Positions 48,401 through 59,114 of a stretch of 64,000 nucleotides of DNA are shown here, piece by piece; positions within the stretch are counted from its first letter, which is position 1, and each line of letters starts with the position of its first letter. The stretch lies in the NCBI GenBank assembly GCA_946800325.1, contig OX326958.1, positions 23,645,914 through 23,709,913 of the forward strand. The letters run 5' to 3'. This DNA is from Luzula sylvatica (lineage: Eukaryota > Streptophyta > Magnoliopsida > Poales > Juncaceae). The notes beneath the pieces are model-generated. The model was not told the origin of the DNA. It did not search any database and saw only the letters and a list, made by a program, of their open reading frames with translations. The translations under genes were made by a program, and so were the position numbers.

Positions 48401-48903
48401 TAGAATAATTAATTACCTGTGCTGCTAGGAGGGATTCTTTGGTAATGACCTGAAGATATAGACAATCGATTAGCAAAGTTAGAGATAATTCTTTGCAACT
48501 ATGAATTGTTTAATTGTTTATAGGTTAAGACTGATCACAATTATGAACTTAATTAATAAGAAAAGTTTCAGAAAATCCAAGTTTCGGATGAATGATTCCT
48601 TATTAGAGAGAATCAAATCAATCTACGGGCAAGGATTTCGAAAAATCACAAATTTCCCCTTTGTAATCGTAGAAATAGAACGCTATTGCACGAATAAAAT
48701 CTAAAAGAAACGAAAAAACATGAATCGATTACCGAAGATTCAGACCAGCGGCAATCTTCGGTGTTGTCATCCTCGAGTGTATGAAGAACCGTCTCTTCAA
48801 TAGCATCCTCTTCTTGATCGCTCAAATAACAATCCTCCACCTCTTCCTCTTCCTCTTCCAGATCGCTCGAGAATCCGTAATCTTCAGCATCGTACAGCGA
48901 CAT
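45464..48903 (-). CDS. ARIADNE-type RBR E3 ubiquitin ligase (ARI1-like), 8 exons, 617 aa
   Basis: RBR ligases receive ubiquitin from an E2 on a RING2 cysteine and pass it to substrates. Exons on the minus strand: 48903-48733, 48449-48417, 48310-48043, 47722-47242, 47150-46781, 46526-46348, 46276-46062 and 45600-45464. The acidic N-terminus (EEEEEEVED) precedes VITKESLLAAQ. RING1 has CQICFDDV and MDCGHLFCNDCW, followed by the IBR and then RING2 with CPKCRKAVEKNGGCNLV (catalytic Cys about 306) and CWLCGG. The Ariadne domain contains YHNRYKAHMDS and RRVLTYSYPFAYYMFGDE. The donor at 46348 is placed so that MYQCIEND is restored. The protein ends SLFDLNEPPA, an EAR-like motif in its own small exon. 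A MITE lies in intron 3, and intron 5 holds a 31-bp tandem repeat. Confidence 0.94.
46561..46640. repeat. 31-bp tandem repeat in ARI intron 5
   Basis: The unit TATACCCCTCTAAAATATAT followed by TAATTTCATC is repeated about 2.3 times. It lies wholly within the intron between the exons ending at 46781 and beginning at 46526. Confidence 0.8.
47765..48001. mobile_element. MITE of the GGGGAGTTCTATGATAGACC family, copy B, in an ARI intron
   Basis: Terminal repeats are GGGGAAGTTCTATGATAGAC on the left and, read in reverse, GGGGAATTCTATGACAGACC on the right. The 237-bp body is homologous to copy A at 31325 but in the other orientation. Flanks show a 9-bp duplication with one mismatch (CCTTTTGGA at 47756-47764, CTTTTTGGA at 48002-48010). 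Its right end is about 40 bases from the exon 3 donor of the ARI gene. Confidence 0.8.
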
Positions 48904-50880
48904 TGGCGTAACCCTAGAAATCGAATCGACGCAGCGGCGAAATTGGGGATTGGAAAAATGAGATTGTTTGTATAAAGGGGAAGGAAGGAAAGAAAGAAAT
49001 AAGAGTGGATGAATTTCGACTCGGTGGGACTACTGAGGTATGAGGTTGCGTTGAGCTCAACGAATTTAAAAAGTTAAGGCCTGTAATGTGCGTCTATTGT
49101 AAATTTGTAATTCACGGTATTGAAGGGGTCTAAGATTGGAGTGAGAAATGAATTTCCATTTTGGGAAAAGGTTGTCAATGCCAGCTAAATTTTATTTGGC
49201 GGCCGTTTGACGAGTGAAATTAGTTCAGTGGGATAGGATTATGTATTTTTATTGTATCATGCATGTTTTAGATGTATAAAATATATATTTTAAATACATT
49301 ATGAAAATTATTACATTTATAATTTACATTTATAAATATATTACATTTTAGATATGCTGCAGATGCATAAAATACATTTTTAAATATATTGCATATATGA
49401 TTTTATTTTTATATTTATAATATCTTTTATATATGTGATATACATTTTAGATACATTATATATATTTTAGATGTATGATATACTTTTATATTTATGATTT
49501 AGTTTCATGTTTTATATTTTTTGTAGATACATCGTATACATTTTAATATACGATAATACATTTTTAAATACAATACATGTCATATACTTTTATATATATG
49601 ATGTATCTTTATGTTTATACATTTTTAATGTATCATATAATTTAATTGTACGATGTATATTTTTTAAATACAATACATGTTATACATATTTACATGTACG
49701 ATATATAATTTTAGATGTATTATTTTTTTTACATGAGATTTTTTTGTTTAATTATTTTACTCTATTTATGCTTTGTGTATAACAACTTAAATTTTTTTGG
49801 TCCACATGCAATAAGCGGCAAAAATGACAAAAAATATTTTTTCAAGAAAACAAACATATGGCGTGTCAATGTGCCTCCTAACAGACTGACGTGCGTTAAG
49901 TTGGCGTGCAATAGTTGACCTCTTTCCATTCTTTTCAAGATTAATATGATAATTACCGACGCTACGCGACGAGTAAATTTGTTCTATTATTGGCTCTCCG
50001 TCAACCAAAGTTCATCATGACATGTCACGTGACAGTTTCATTTACATTTTTTTGTTGTAAATCATGTATTGAAAATGTTAAATGTATATGCTTGTTATTT
50101 TATGATCTTTTATGAACACACATATTAACCATCTCACGTGTAACAAATCACAATTCACATTTACAAATACAAAAAGAATATGAGAATACATAATTATTAG
50201 AATGCGTATTCTCAAACAAAAGACATATTAATAAAGATATTTTTCTAACAAATTCTTCAAAAATGTTTATACCCTAAAAACAAAAATATCCAAATAATAA
50301 AAAACTACAAAATTATAGTATAAACATATTATTCTGTGAAACTCAATTATCAAATACTACAACATGTCAAGATTTGTAAACAATAGTCTCAAAATAGTAA
50401 TATACAACAATAGCCCTAATATAACTAAATTTAAATGTCAAAATGTTGGATGATGTTATAAAAATATACTAATAGCATATCCTTCTAATATATGTTGAAG
50501 AAACAATTGATGATTTTCAGATATTTATTTCATCATAGTTTATTGGAGGAATGCTACACAATAAGATATCATATCAGGATTGACAGTAGGATATTAAATT
50601 GGCATAGAAATGTATGATCTATCATCTAATCACACTACACTACATCAAGAAAATATAAGACCACCGAAACATCATGCTTATATCATGTTGTGAAAAGCGT
50701 TGTGAAAACGTGTTGTGAATATTTACTCAGTTTATTGTATTTTAAAGATAAACATATCCACTTCTACAACGGTCGAGGTATCTTTATGATTAATACGAAT
50801 ATTTCAACTTTGTTTTGATACGTAGCATAAAAAAAAATCAGATTTACAAAACTAGCACCAAATTTATCTAATTTGCAGAT
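48904..50880. other. ARI upstream region and low-complexity spacer
   Basis: The first few hundred bases are the ARI promoter and leader. From about 49250 to 49740 the words ATACATTTTAGATGTAT and ATATACATTTT recur with irregular 20-30 base spacing. At about 49955-49972 a short GTCGCGTAGCGTCGG-type hairpin resembles those near Helitron ends, but has no adjacent CTAGT. No gene was seen. Confidence 0.4.
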
Positions 50881-51330
50881 TTAGCTCTTCATCGACTAGC
50901 TTGGCGAAAGTAAATATACTTTCGCCAAGAGACTTGGCAAAAATGTCAAAAGTATGATTTTTGCATGCTAATTATTAAAATAAAATAATGAACACTTTTG
51001 ACAATCCAGTTGGCAAAAGTTGGAAATATTATTTTATTTTTGTTTCGCCAATCTAGTTGATGAAAGTAGAAAAAAAAAGTTTCACTTTCGCCGGTTCAGT
51101 TGCCGAAAATGCAAGTATTCTTTTGTCACTTTTGTCAACACGATTGACGAAACAAAATGTTTGTTTTTTCCACTTTTGCCAAATGTATTGGTAAAAGTGA
51201 CTTAATTTTTTTTTTTTCAAATTAACATGTAAAATTCATGTTTGAATACTTTCGCCAAGTAGTCTAACGAAATCGTATTTAATTTCGCAAAGCAATATGA
51301 AGAAAGTCTTAGTTTTGTAAATAGGACAAG
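50880..51330. repeat. Degenerate repeat of TTTCGCCAA / TTGGCGAAAGT words with a hairpin
   Basis: The words CGAAAGT, CTTTCGCC and AGTTGGC recur many times in both orientations. At 50900-50929 they form a perfect hairpin with a 13-bp stem CTTGGCGAAAGTA and loop AATA. No coding frame of note. Confidence 0.55.
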
Positions 51331-51558
51331 TCCGGTATTAATTTCGCAAATAGAAAAATCTCAATATATGATGTATGCATTTGTGCCGAACTATTCAATA
51401 TTTATAAAACTGACGAACACATCATGTACGGTAAGAAAATAATGTTATGAATCTTATGATAGATAAAAAATCTCTTAATAGTGATGGGACAATGCCATTT
51501 AGATTGTTTATAAGAAAATATTTAATATTTCAAAGTTTTACAAAATACTTTTATACTT

Positions 51559-53513
51559 GAGTTTTTTTTTAAATAACCCCCTAATTTTGTCTACGGGCTT
51601 GTAACAAAAAAATAAAATAACCCTCTAATTTTTCTTGAATTTGTAAAAAAAAAATCTAACTTTTGAGAAACTACAAAAAAAACCCCCTCTAAACAAGGTT
51701 TCATTTTCAATTACCTCCCTATAAGGATATTTCATGGTGTTACAATTTTTTTGGACCAAAATATCCCTCTTTTTTCCTATTTAAATTTATTAAATCCTTT
51801 TTTGTATTATTTTATTAATTTAAAAATATTCATAAATATGATTTTGACATATACTAATCTTAAAAAACTATATATCATATTACATAATTTTAATATTTTG
51901 TTTATTGTATATTTTGTCATACAAAATTAAAATTAAATAAAAAAATAAAAAATGATATTAAATATTCCTCAAAATATCTTGACAAAATAATATTATTTTA
52001 ACATTTCGTTTTAATTCTCAATAGTGGTTCATAAAAAAATAGTTCCTAAAAAACTAGTTTTATGAAGTCAAATTAGGTGTTGAAATTTAAACTGACGACA
52101 ATATTATTTTAATGCTAATTTTAATGTTCATTCATTCATTGTTAATTTGGCAAGAAATATTATTTAGTATCTATTTTTATGAACAAATATTGAGAATTAA
52201 AACTAAATGCTAAAATATTATTAATTTGACAAGATATTTTCATGAATATTTGTTTATATCATTTTTTTATTGAATGCTAGTTTTGTATGACAAAATATAT
52301 AATAATTAAGATCAAAATTATGTATATGACATATACCTTTTTTTAATTAGTATATGTTAAAAATTTTTTATAGTGATTTTAAATTAATATAATAATAATA
52401 ATACAAAAATATGTTTGACAAATTTAAATATGAAAATTAAAGGAGTATTTTGTTCCAAAAATGACAATATCGGGCATGTTTGATTTGAGGGATTAGATGG
52501 GATAGGATTTCAATATCCGGGATAAGCCTAAAATCCCTTGTTTGATTTGAGGGATTAGATGGAAAAGATTTTCTTGTCCATGTATTTTGTACTCCCACTA
52601 AAAAATTGGTATTTCAAATACATGGATATAGCTATCAATGTATTTGATTATAATATTATTTCTTCAAATTATATTCATGAATAATAATTATATTATATTT
52701 ATATTATATTATATTAAACAACAATAATAATATATTATGTACTATTCTATAATGTAATATAATAAAATTTAATATAATAAAATTTAAAACAATATATAAT
52801 ATAATATAAAATAATATAATATAATATAAAACAATATAACATAAAATAATATATTATAATATAATATAATATAATATAATACAAAACATTATAATATAAT
52901 ATAATATAATGTAATATAATATAAACCAATATAATATAAAACAATATAAAACAATATAATATAATATAATATAATATAATATAATATAGTATAATATAAT
53001 ATAATATAATATAATATAATGATATATAATATAACATTAGATAACATCATAAAATATATATAATATAATATAAAACAATATAAATTATATAATATAATAT
53101 AATATTACATTACATTATATTATATAATAAGAATTAAATGACATACATATAATATTATATTGAATTATATAATGTTATTTTAGAATATAAATATAATATA
53201 ATATAATATTCAAATATTCAAATCCTGGATTTTGTACCAAAGAATCAAACAAGGGATTTGATATACATGATTTCAAAATACAACAAATCAAACAACTCAC
53301 ATGGATTATCAAATACATGGATAGTGATATGCATTTATTTTCATATCCATGTATATCAATATCCCCCAAATCAAACATGCCCATCATGAAATACCCCTTA
53401 TAGAGGGTATTTGAAGACAAAACCTTGTTTTGAAAGGGTTTTTTTAAGTTTTCCAAAAATTAGGACCTTTTTTACAATTAAAAAAAAATTAGGAGGTTAC
53501 TTGAAAATTTCCC
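51559..53513. mobile_element. Foldback element with 9-bp target duplication, carrying a nested insertion
   Basis: The left arm begins GAGTTTTTTTTTAAATAACC and includes a CCCCTAATTTTG phrase. The right arm, read in reverse, begins GGGAAATTTTCAAGTAACCT and includes CTCCTAATTTTT. Arm similarity continues through an AACAAGGTTT block to a GGATATTTCATG/GGGTATTTCATG block. The flanks share TTTATACTT (51550-51558 and 53514-53522). No transposase was seen. A related left arm lies at about 62165-62330. The element is interrupted by the insertion at 52472-53382. Confidence 0.6.
52472..53382. mobile_element. Nested Harbinger-like MITE with an ATAAT microsatellite core
   Basis: Terminal repeats are GGGCATGTTTGATTTGAGGG on the left and, read in reverse, GGGCATGTTTGATTTGGGGG on the right, differing at one position. 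A GGGC-TGTTTG start and an apparent 3-bp duplication (ATC on both sides) fit PIF/Harbinger-type MITEs, although their usual target is TWA. Its middle (about 52680-53215) is almost pure ATAAT/ATATAAT microsatellite, which also makes a spurious Tyr/Ile/Leu-rich frame on the minus strand. Confidence 0.65.
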
Positions 53514-53522
53514 TTTATACTT

Positions 53523-54060
53523 TAATAATTATTATTTAATTATATTGAAAGCACTAATAAATCATAAATCATAGAATTCTTTTCAAAACTACGAAACTAT
53601 AAAACCAATATGTCTAGATAAATTTTAAATTCATAACCGATCAAATTACAATTAAACCACATCTATCAATTGTGCCAAATCATATTTGTATTTCAAATAA
53701 ATAACATATTATTGTATACTAAATCTAAAATTATCATCGTCGCTTTTATGATGTTCTTAAACTATCCAATTATATTGGATGATTACTAAAACCTTCTCGC
53801 GTATAACGCAAATTATATTTTTTTTCTTTTCCCGCCACGAATCATATCCATTTCGTTGGAAATACACCGTCATTGCATTACATAGGAAAGGAGGCATAAA
53901 CACACACATCCAGTACTCAAACAATTGGAGGCGATTCTACCCAGACTCAGAGCAACCTGTTGCTTATAAGCCGCCATTAACCGCCTAATTTACCTCCCTT
54001 TGCACAATAATTGCATGCTACTAAATACCACTTAAAATTGTCCATAAATTCACCACTCAT
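53523..54060. other. Upstream region of the MADS-box gene
   Basis: AT-rich for the first half and more complex from about 53780. A small frame at 53779-53988 has no recognisable domain and is probably chance. Confidence 0.4.
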
Positions 54061-54065
54061 TCTTC

Positions 54066-54073
54066 TATATAAA
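54066..54073 (+). promoter_or_regulatory. TATA box of the MADS-box gene
   Basis: TATATAAAA lies about 68 bases before the ATG at 54134, leaving room for a leader of some 35 bases. Confidence 0.6.
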
Positions 54074-54133
54074 ACACCCTCTCCTCTCCCCCATTCTTCA
54101 CAATCAAACCCTAAACCCCAAACAAGATCGAAA

Positions 54134-54888
54134 ATGAGGAAGAAGGTGACTATGGGGAGGCAAAAGATAGAGATAAAGAAGATCGAGAACGAGGAAGCGA
54201 GACAAGTCTGCTTCTCGAAGAGACGCAATGGCTTGTTCAAGAAGGCTAGCGAGTTATCGACCCTGTGCGGTGCCGAGATTAGCATCGTGATCTTTTCCCC
54301 TGCCGGCAAGGCCTTCTCGTTCGGGCATCCTTCCGTCGATTCCGTCGCGGATCGATTTCTCTCCTCCATTAATAACATTCATTGTGGTAATTAATATTAA
54401 ATTAAACAACCATTCAAGCTTTTACTATTTAGAACAATTCAAACAAATAAATTAATGCAGGAAAGAGCATGCGAGTTTCTAAGAGCTCGTCCACTACACG
54501 AGAACTAAGTCGTCAGTGCACCGAACTTAACGCCATGTTAGAGACGGAGCGAAAACGTCGAGAGAAAATAGAGGCAGCCATTATCAAGAAGGAGAAAGAA
54601 GGAGGGTACCACAAGGCCATTGTTGACGGGCCCGAAGATATGAATCTAGACGAGCTAGAGGTTTACAAGAAGGCACTTGTCGAGCTTAGAGGGAAAGTCG
54701 AGACAAAGTGTAATCTACTCATTCACAAAGAGTTTGCGCGTAAGCCAGTTCAGATCATGCCGTCTTTCAGCGCGCCGGTTAAACCGGAGACCGGTACCGG
54801 TGACTATTTGATGAATCCGTACCAGTCACTGCTTCCCCCTGGATTTGGGTTTCAGCATAACCTTTTTGGGTTTAATCAACGTTATTGA
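54134..54888 (+). CDS. Type I (M-alpha, AGL62/AGL61-like) MADS-box transcription factor, 226 aa
   Basis: This DNA-binding factor resembles the AGL61/AGL62 group, known in Arabidopsis for roles in the central cell and endosperm. Exons 54134-54386 and 54461-54888 join in frame. The MADS domain begins [20 protein letters not shown], followed by [20 protein letters not shown] and a [15 protein letters not shown] segment typical of M-alpha proteins. A charged coiled-coil-like region follows ([20 protein letters not shown]), with no K domain. The start at 54134 fits the TATA box; an ATG at 54152 is also in frame just before GRQK. Type I genes usually lack introns, so the 74-base intron is noteworthy but has good GT-AG signals. 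Confidence 0.92.
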
Positions 54889-55489
54889 TTTTGTTAAGGG
54901 GCCTAAAAATAGGGAAGTGATTTAATTTGGTTATTGTTTTCTCAATTTATATGTTTTTGTAATGAGAGAAAAACTGCTTTGATCATGTCAATTGAAGTTG
55001 AAGTTATATATACAAAACCAAAACTTAATAATTTTCAATTTACTTGAATTTTTTGTTTGAAAATTTACAAGTTCATGTTTGTGTCCTGGTGAATATTGAT
55101 GAATGGACTTGAATAAATTCTTGACACCAAAATCATAGCACCAAAAATTATTAAAATCTCTCGGTTTTTTCCAGGGTTTTCATGCACAGATTTACAGTTC
55201 ATGAGATAATGAAAATAATTGATATTGATATGCATAATTAATCTCAAAATTGATGAATGGATATTGATATGTAAACTTTTCTTTAGTCCCTTTTAATATT
55301 AAGGGTAAAACTGGAATATACAAAATTGGGAGGGAAACGAATGTTTCTGGTTGTATAAGGGAAGGAAACGGCTGTTGGTCATTTGTTGAGAAGTAACCGG
55401 CACTAGCCTGTAGGTGATAATGACGATCGGTACTGTAAAATTTCCTCTTTCCTTCACGGAGTTGCTAAGAAAAACAACCTTGACAAGGA

Positions 55490-56200
55490 AAGTAAAGTTA
55501 AAGTGATTGATTAATCTCTAATATTTTAATTTGGTCTTTTACTTTTCATTTTTTTAATTTGACGCGACAATCTATGACGTTGCATATTCGACGACGTGAC
55601 AACATATGACATGTCATTTGATGATGTGACAATAAAAATTATTTAATGATGTGACAGCTTATAACATGTTATATTTTTTTTAAAAGTAATTTATGTTGTC
55701 ATGTTATCAAATATTGGGGGCTTCTATCATATACCTCTTTCCTTACCATACACCAATTTTCAAGGGTATTTGAAGTAATTATCCATTTATGAATATTTAA
55801 GATAAGATATCAAATATATTTATCAATCAATGTTTAACTAAATTGGAATTTTTTGTTGTTCATTTAAACCAAAATTTTCATAAAAAATAAATTTTATGAT
55901 ACACCCTTTTACAAATATAATTAATTGCTAAAATACCCAAAATACCCTTGTAAAATGGTGTATGATAGAACTCCCCTCAAATATTACATGTTATATACTA
56001 TCACCTCTTCAAATATGTCATGTTATGATTGTCACATCACAACTTAATGACCCAGTCACCAATTAATGGATTGAAGGATCCTGAACCAAATTAAAAAGGT
56101 AAGCGACTTGATTGATCAAATTAAAAAGATAAATGACTTGATTGACCAAATTAAAATATTAGAGACTTGATTGAATTTTTGATGAAAGGTAAGAGACTAA
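55490..56200. mobile_element. Diverged foldback repeat with a nested MITE
   Basis: Left arm (about 55505-55560): CTCTAATATTTTAATTTGGT, then CTTTTACTTTTCAT. The right arm (about 56125-56200) reads, on the opposite strand, the same phrases. Words such as CATGTTATGATTGTCAC near 56000 recur near 57885. The MITE at 55716-55976 lies inside. A second diverged copy of the right part lies at about 57830-58015. Confidence 0.4.
55716..55976. mobile_element. MITE of the GGGGAGTTCTATCATACACC subfamily, copy D
   Basis: The left end is GGGGGCTTCTATCATATACC and the right end, read in reverse, GGGGAGTTCTATCATACACC. A perfect 9-bp duplication TCAAATATT flanks it (55707-55715 and 55977-55985). The interior is AT-rich with no gene and resembles copy C at 34733. 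Confidence 0.82.
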
Positions 56201-57599
56201 AAATAGACTTTTTTTATTATTAATTTATTCGATTATTGATTTAATTGGTCATTTAATTAAATTGACACGTAAATTAATGTGTATTAATATAATTTATTGA
56301 CGTGTCAATTAACAATTAATTGAATTGATTAAAGGACTAATCAACTCACTTAATCTTTTTTTTGCCATCTCATCAACTGACCTGGAATGAGTTTGGAGGA
56401 TCAAAGTATATTTTCCTTCCTTGACTGCACAAGTCACAGGATGATATCTCTATCTTATAATGTAATTTTTTTTTATTTTCTTATGCTTATTCTTATTTTT
56501 ATTTCTATTCCTATGATTATTCAATTTTAATGTATTTTTTTATATTTTCTTAGCTATATCATTTCAACCTTTATTTCATATTATGGAAAAAAACTTCACT
56601 TATTTATCATTGATTTTTTCATCGTTATAATTTTTTTTTTAACTTTTATGTATTTAATTAATTATGAATATTCTTAGAATGACACGGTATCTTAAATGTG
56701 CTATTATTATTATCATTTGTTAAGTTTACGTTAGACTGTAATTATTCAAGAGTGTATAAGTTATAGTAATACTAATTACATATGAAAACAAACGGAATAT
56801 GAAAAGTCTACATTCAAATATTAATAAACTAATATATACTTTGTAAAACATACATCAAATATTATTATTATTGTTGAAATAATAATTTTAAAAATTCACC
56901 AAATATATTGGCTTAATTTTTTATTTTTATTTTGACATACATATTATCATACTTTCAATACAACTATTTCTCAAGTTTGTGGAAACTATTATTTAAAAAA
57001 AAAGACTACACAATATTAATAAAATATTATTTTACAAGAACTAAATGCAAAAAAAATCACGTTATAAATGCATTTCAGTATAATTTTTTTTTTTGTGGAA
57101 ACTATTATTTTAAAAATCCTACACAATGTTAAGTAGTTGTAGTTATATTTTGTTCAAAAACTTCGATACCGATTTTTTTTGAAAATTAGTTAAAATGAAA
57201 GAGAAGAGATTATGTATCAAAATATATATAATATTTCACATATAATATTGTAAATTTATAAAACATATATCAAATACTACTGTTATTTTTGAAGTAGTAA
57301 ATTTAAAAGTATAGTATGTTATTAAATAATTTCTATTATGTCTTACTTAGTTATTTTAAGATTTTTTTTAAATTTTCTCTTTGTCATTAACTTTTTATGA
57401 ATTTTGGTCTTGACAAAAGGCTCTTTAATAGCAATAGCAATAGCATTCATTTTTTTTTTTAAGAAAATGAAATGAAAAAAATAGAAAACATGTATTATCA
57501 CGAGCCTTTTCCTTTTCGAGAAAGGGTTTTGATGAATTTTTTGCTTGACAAACTTCTGCGAGAAGAAAATGAAATTTCGTCTAGACAGAAAAGAATAGC
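56201..57599. other. AT-rich gene-free stretch
   Basis: A copy of the 15.4-16.1-kb repeat (TTTAATTGG...GACGTGTCAATTAAC...TTTGCCATCTCATC) occupies about 56215-56420. The phrase GTGGAAACTATTATTT occurs at about 56980 and 57096. No gene is visible. Confidence 0.4.
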
Positions 57600-57666
57600 G
57601 CAGATCTAGACGTTTGGACGGCGTCTAGCGCCTAGGCGGCCGCCTAGGCCGATTTTTACAACCTTG
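57600..57666 (-). mobile_element. Terminal fragment of a hAT-like foldback element
   Basis: On the minus strand, CAAGGTTGTAAAAATCGG starts at 57666. It closely resembles the terminus of the 43881 element (CAATGTTGTAAAATACGG). Inside it is a perfect 20-bp palindrome GCCTAGGCGGCCGCCTAGGC (57630-57649), then GCGTCTAG-type words. The opposite terminus was not found. Confidence 0.5.
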
Positions 57667-59035
57667 CTTTTCGGACAATCAAAATCTTCTTCAATGAATA
57701 CTACTTTGATTTTCGATTTCATGGAAAGCCCCCTTACACTCCACATTAAATACTTTGAAGCACCAAACCCTACTAAACAATATGTCTCATATCGCATTTT
57801 AAATTTTTTTGAATTTTGTTGTTGTTGTTGTTGTCACGTTATCAAATATGACTTGTCATAGACTGTTATGCCATCAAATATATCATATCATGATTGTAAC
57901 GTCACAATTTAACGATCCAGTTATCAATTAATTGATGAAATAATCAAATTGAACCAAATTAAAAATCAAAGAGACTTGATTGCACAAATTAAAAACGTAA
58001 GAGACTTAATTATGAAGAAATACGACACATCATATTCATGAAAGTTTGGTCATATCACAGTGAATACAATTATTTTTTTCAAAATAATTGAGAAGATAAA
58101 ATGATAAAACAAATTTTGTGAAAAATGCTCATGATAGTTTATATATAAAGTTACAACAGAGTAAAAATAATATAATTTTAACGATTTGTTCTACGAAACT
58201 AATTGTATATGATTTCTCTCAAATGTGTATGCACTATATTTGTACAAACAAATGAAATAAATGGGTAGTTCTATTATATATTTATTTTTTCTTATTATAC
58301 ACTATCTCAATTATTATTATACAGTTGCACTATTATAAATATATTTTATTTTAAAAATAAATTATTTTTTACTATAACTGCAAAATAATCAAAAGTGTAC
58401 GTCATTACACATATAATGAATTCTAATAATATAATGAGATTAATATAATGCGAAATAATTTATTTTATTTATATAATATGATAATTATTGTTATAAAATT
58501 AGTATTTCGTACTAAAATGACAAACATAATTATTGTACTCGCTGCATATCGCGAGTATTATCCTAGTCGCGTCATTATTTTACAAAATCTTTTAAGCAAT
58601 CTATTTGAATCATGTCAGATTTGTTTTTTTTTCTTAAATTTAAACAATATTTCATTGAACAATTCATAGATTCAATGTTCACACGAAAAAAAAATGCAAA
58701 ATGTTATATTTGAAATTTTTATAACACACAATTTATACAAAAATGCAAAATGGATTTGAAACAATCTGTCTTTCCCTCTTACGAATGAGTGCCCGAATTA
58801 GAAGCTAATTAACTTGTATTATCAAACAAAGTTTTCTCAATCAATAGGTTAATTGCCAACCAAACTATACCTGCACGAGCAAAGGCTTGTTTTGTTGGTG
58901 ACAAGCAAGTAATATATGCTATTAAGGTAAACACCATCTTAATTTATAAATTAGCTAGATAGAATTTAGAAATGTATGAATTGAAATTTGTTACAACCCA
59001 TATCATTCTCGTGTCTCAGTCACACACATCACAAC
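57667..59035. other. Spacer upstream of the thaumatin-like gene
   Basis: Contains a diverged copy of the 56-kb repeat (about 57830-58015). At about 58537-58567 a CTCGC...GCGAG hairpin is followed by CCTAGT, a weak Helitron-end candidate. No gene was seen. Confidence 0.35.
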
Positions 59036-59040
59036 CCCCA

Positions 59041-59050
59041 TATATATAAA
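59041..59050 (+). promoter_or_regulatory. TATA box of the thaumatin-like gene
   Basis: TATATATAAA lies about 65-75 bases before the ATG at 59115. Confidence 0.6.
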
Positions 59051-59114
59051 CCCAAACCGATACACAAGTATTCATCCAAATTTCAAATCCATCAAATTAA
59101 TCACAAACAAATTC

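Noticed and set aside
52747..53037. 96-residue Tyr/Ile/Leu-rich frame on the minus strand
   Set aside because: It is translation of the ATAAT microsatellite inside the nested MITE.
58537..58567. Helitron 3' end suggested by a CTCGC...GCGAG hairpin and CCTAGT
   Set aside because: The base after CTAGT is C rather than T, and no family support was seen.
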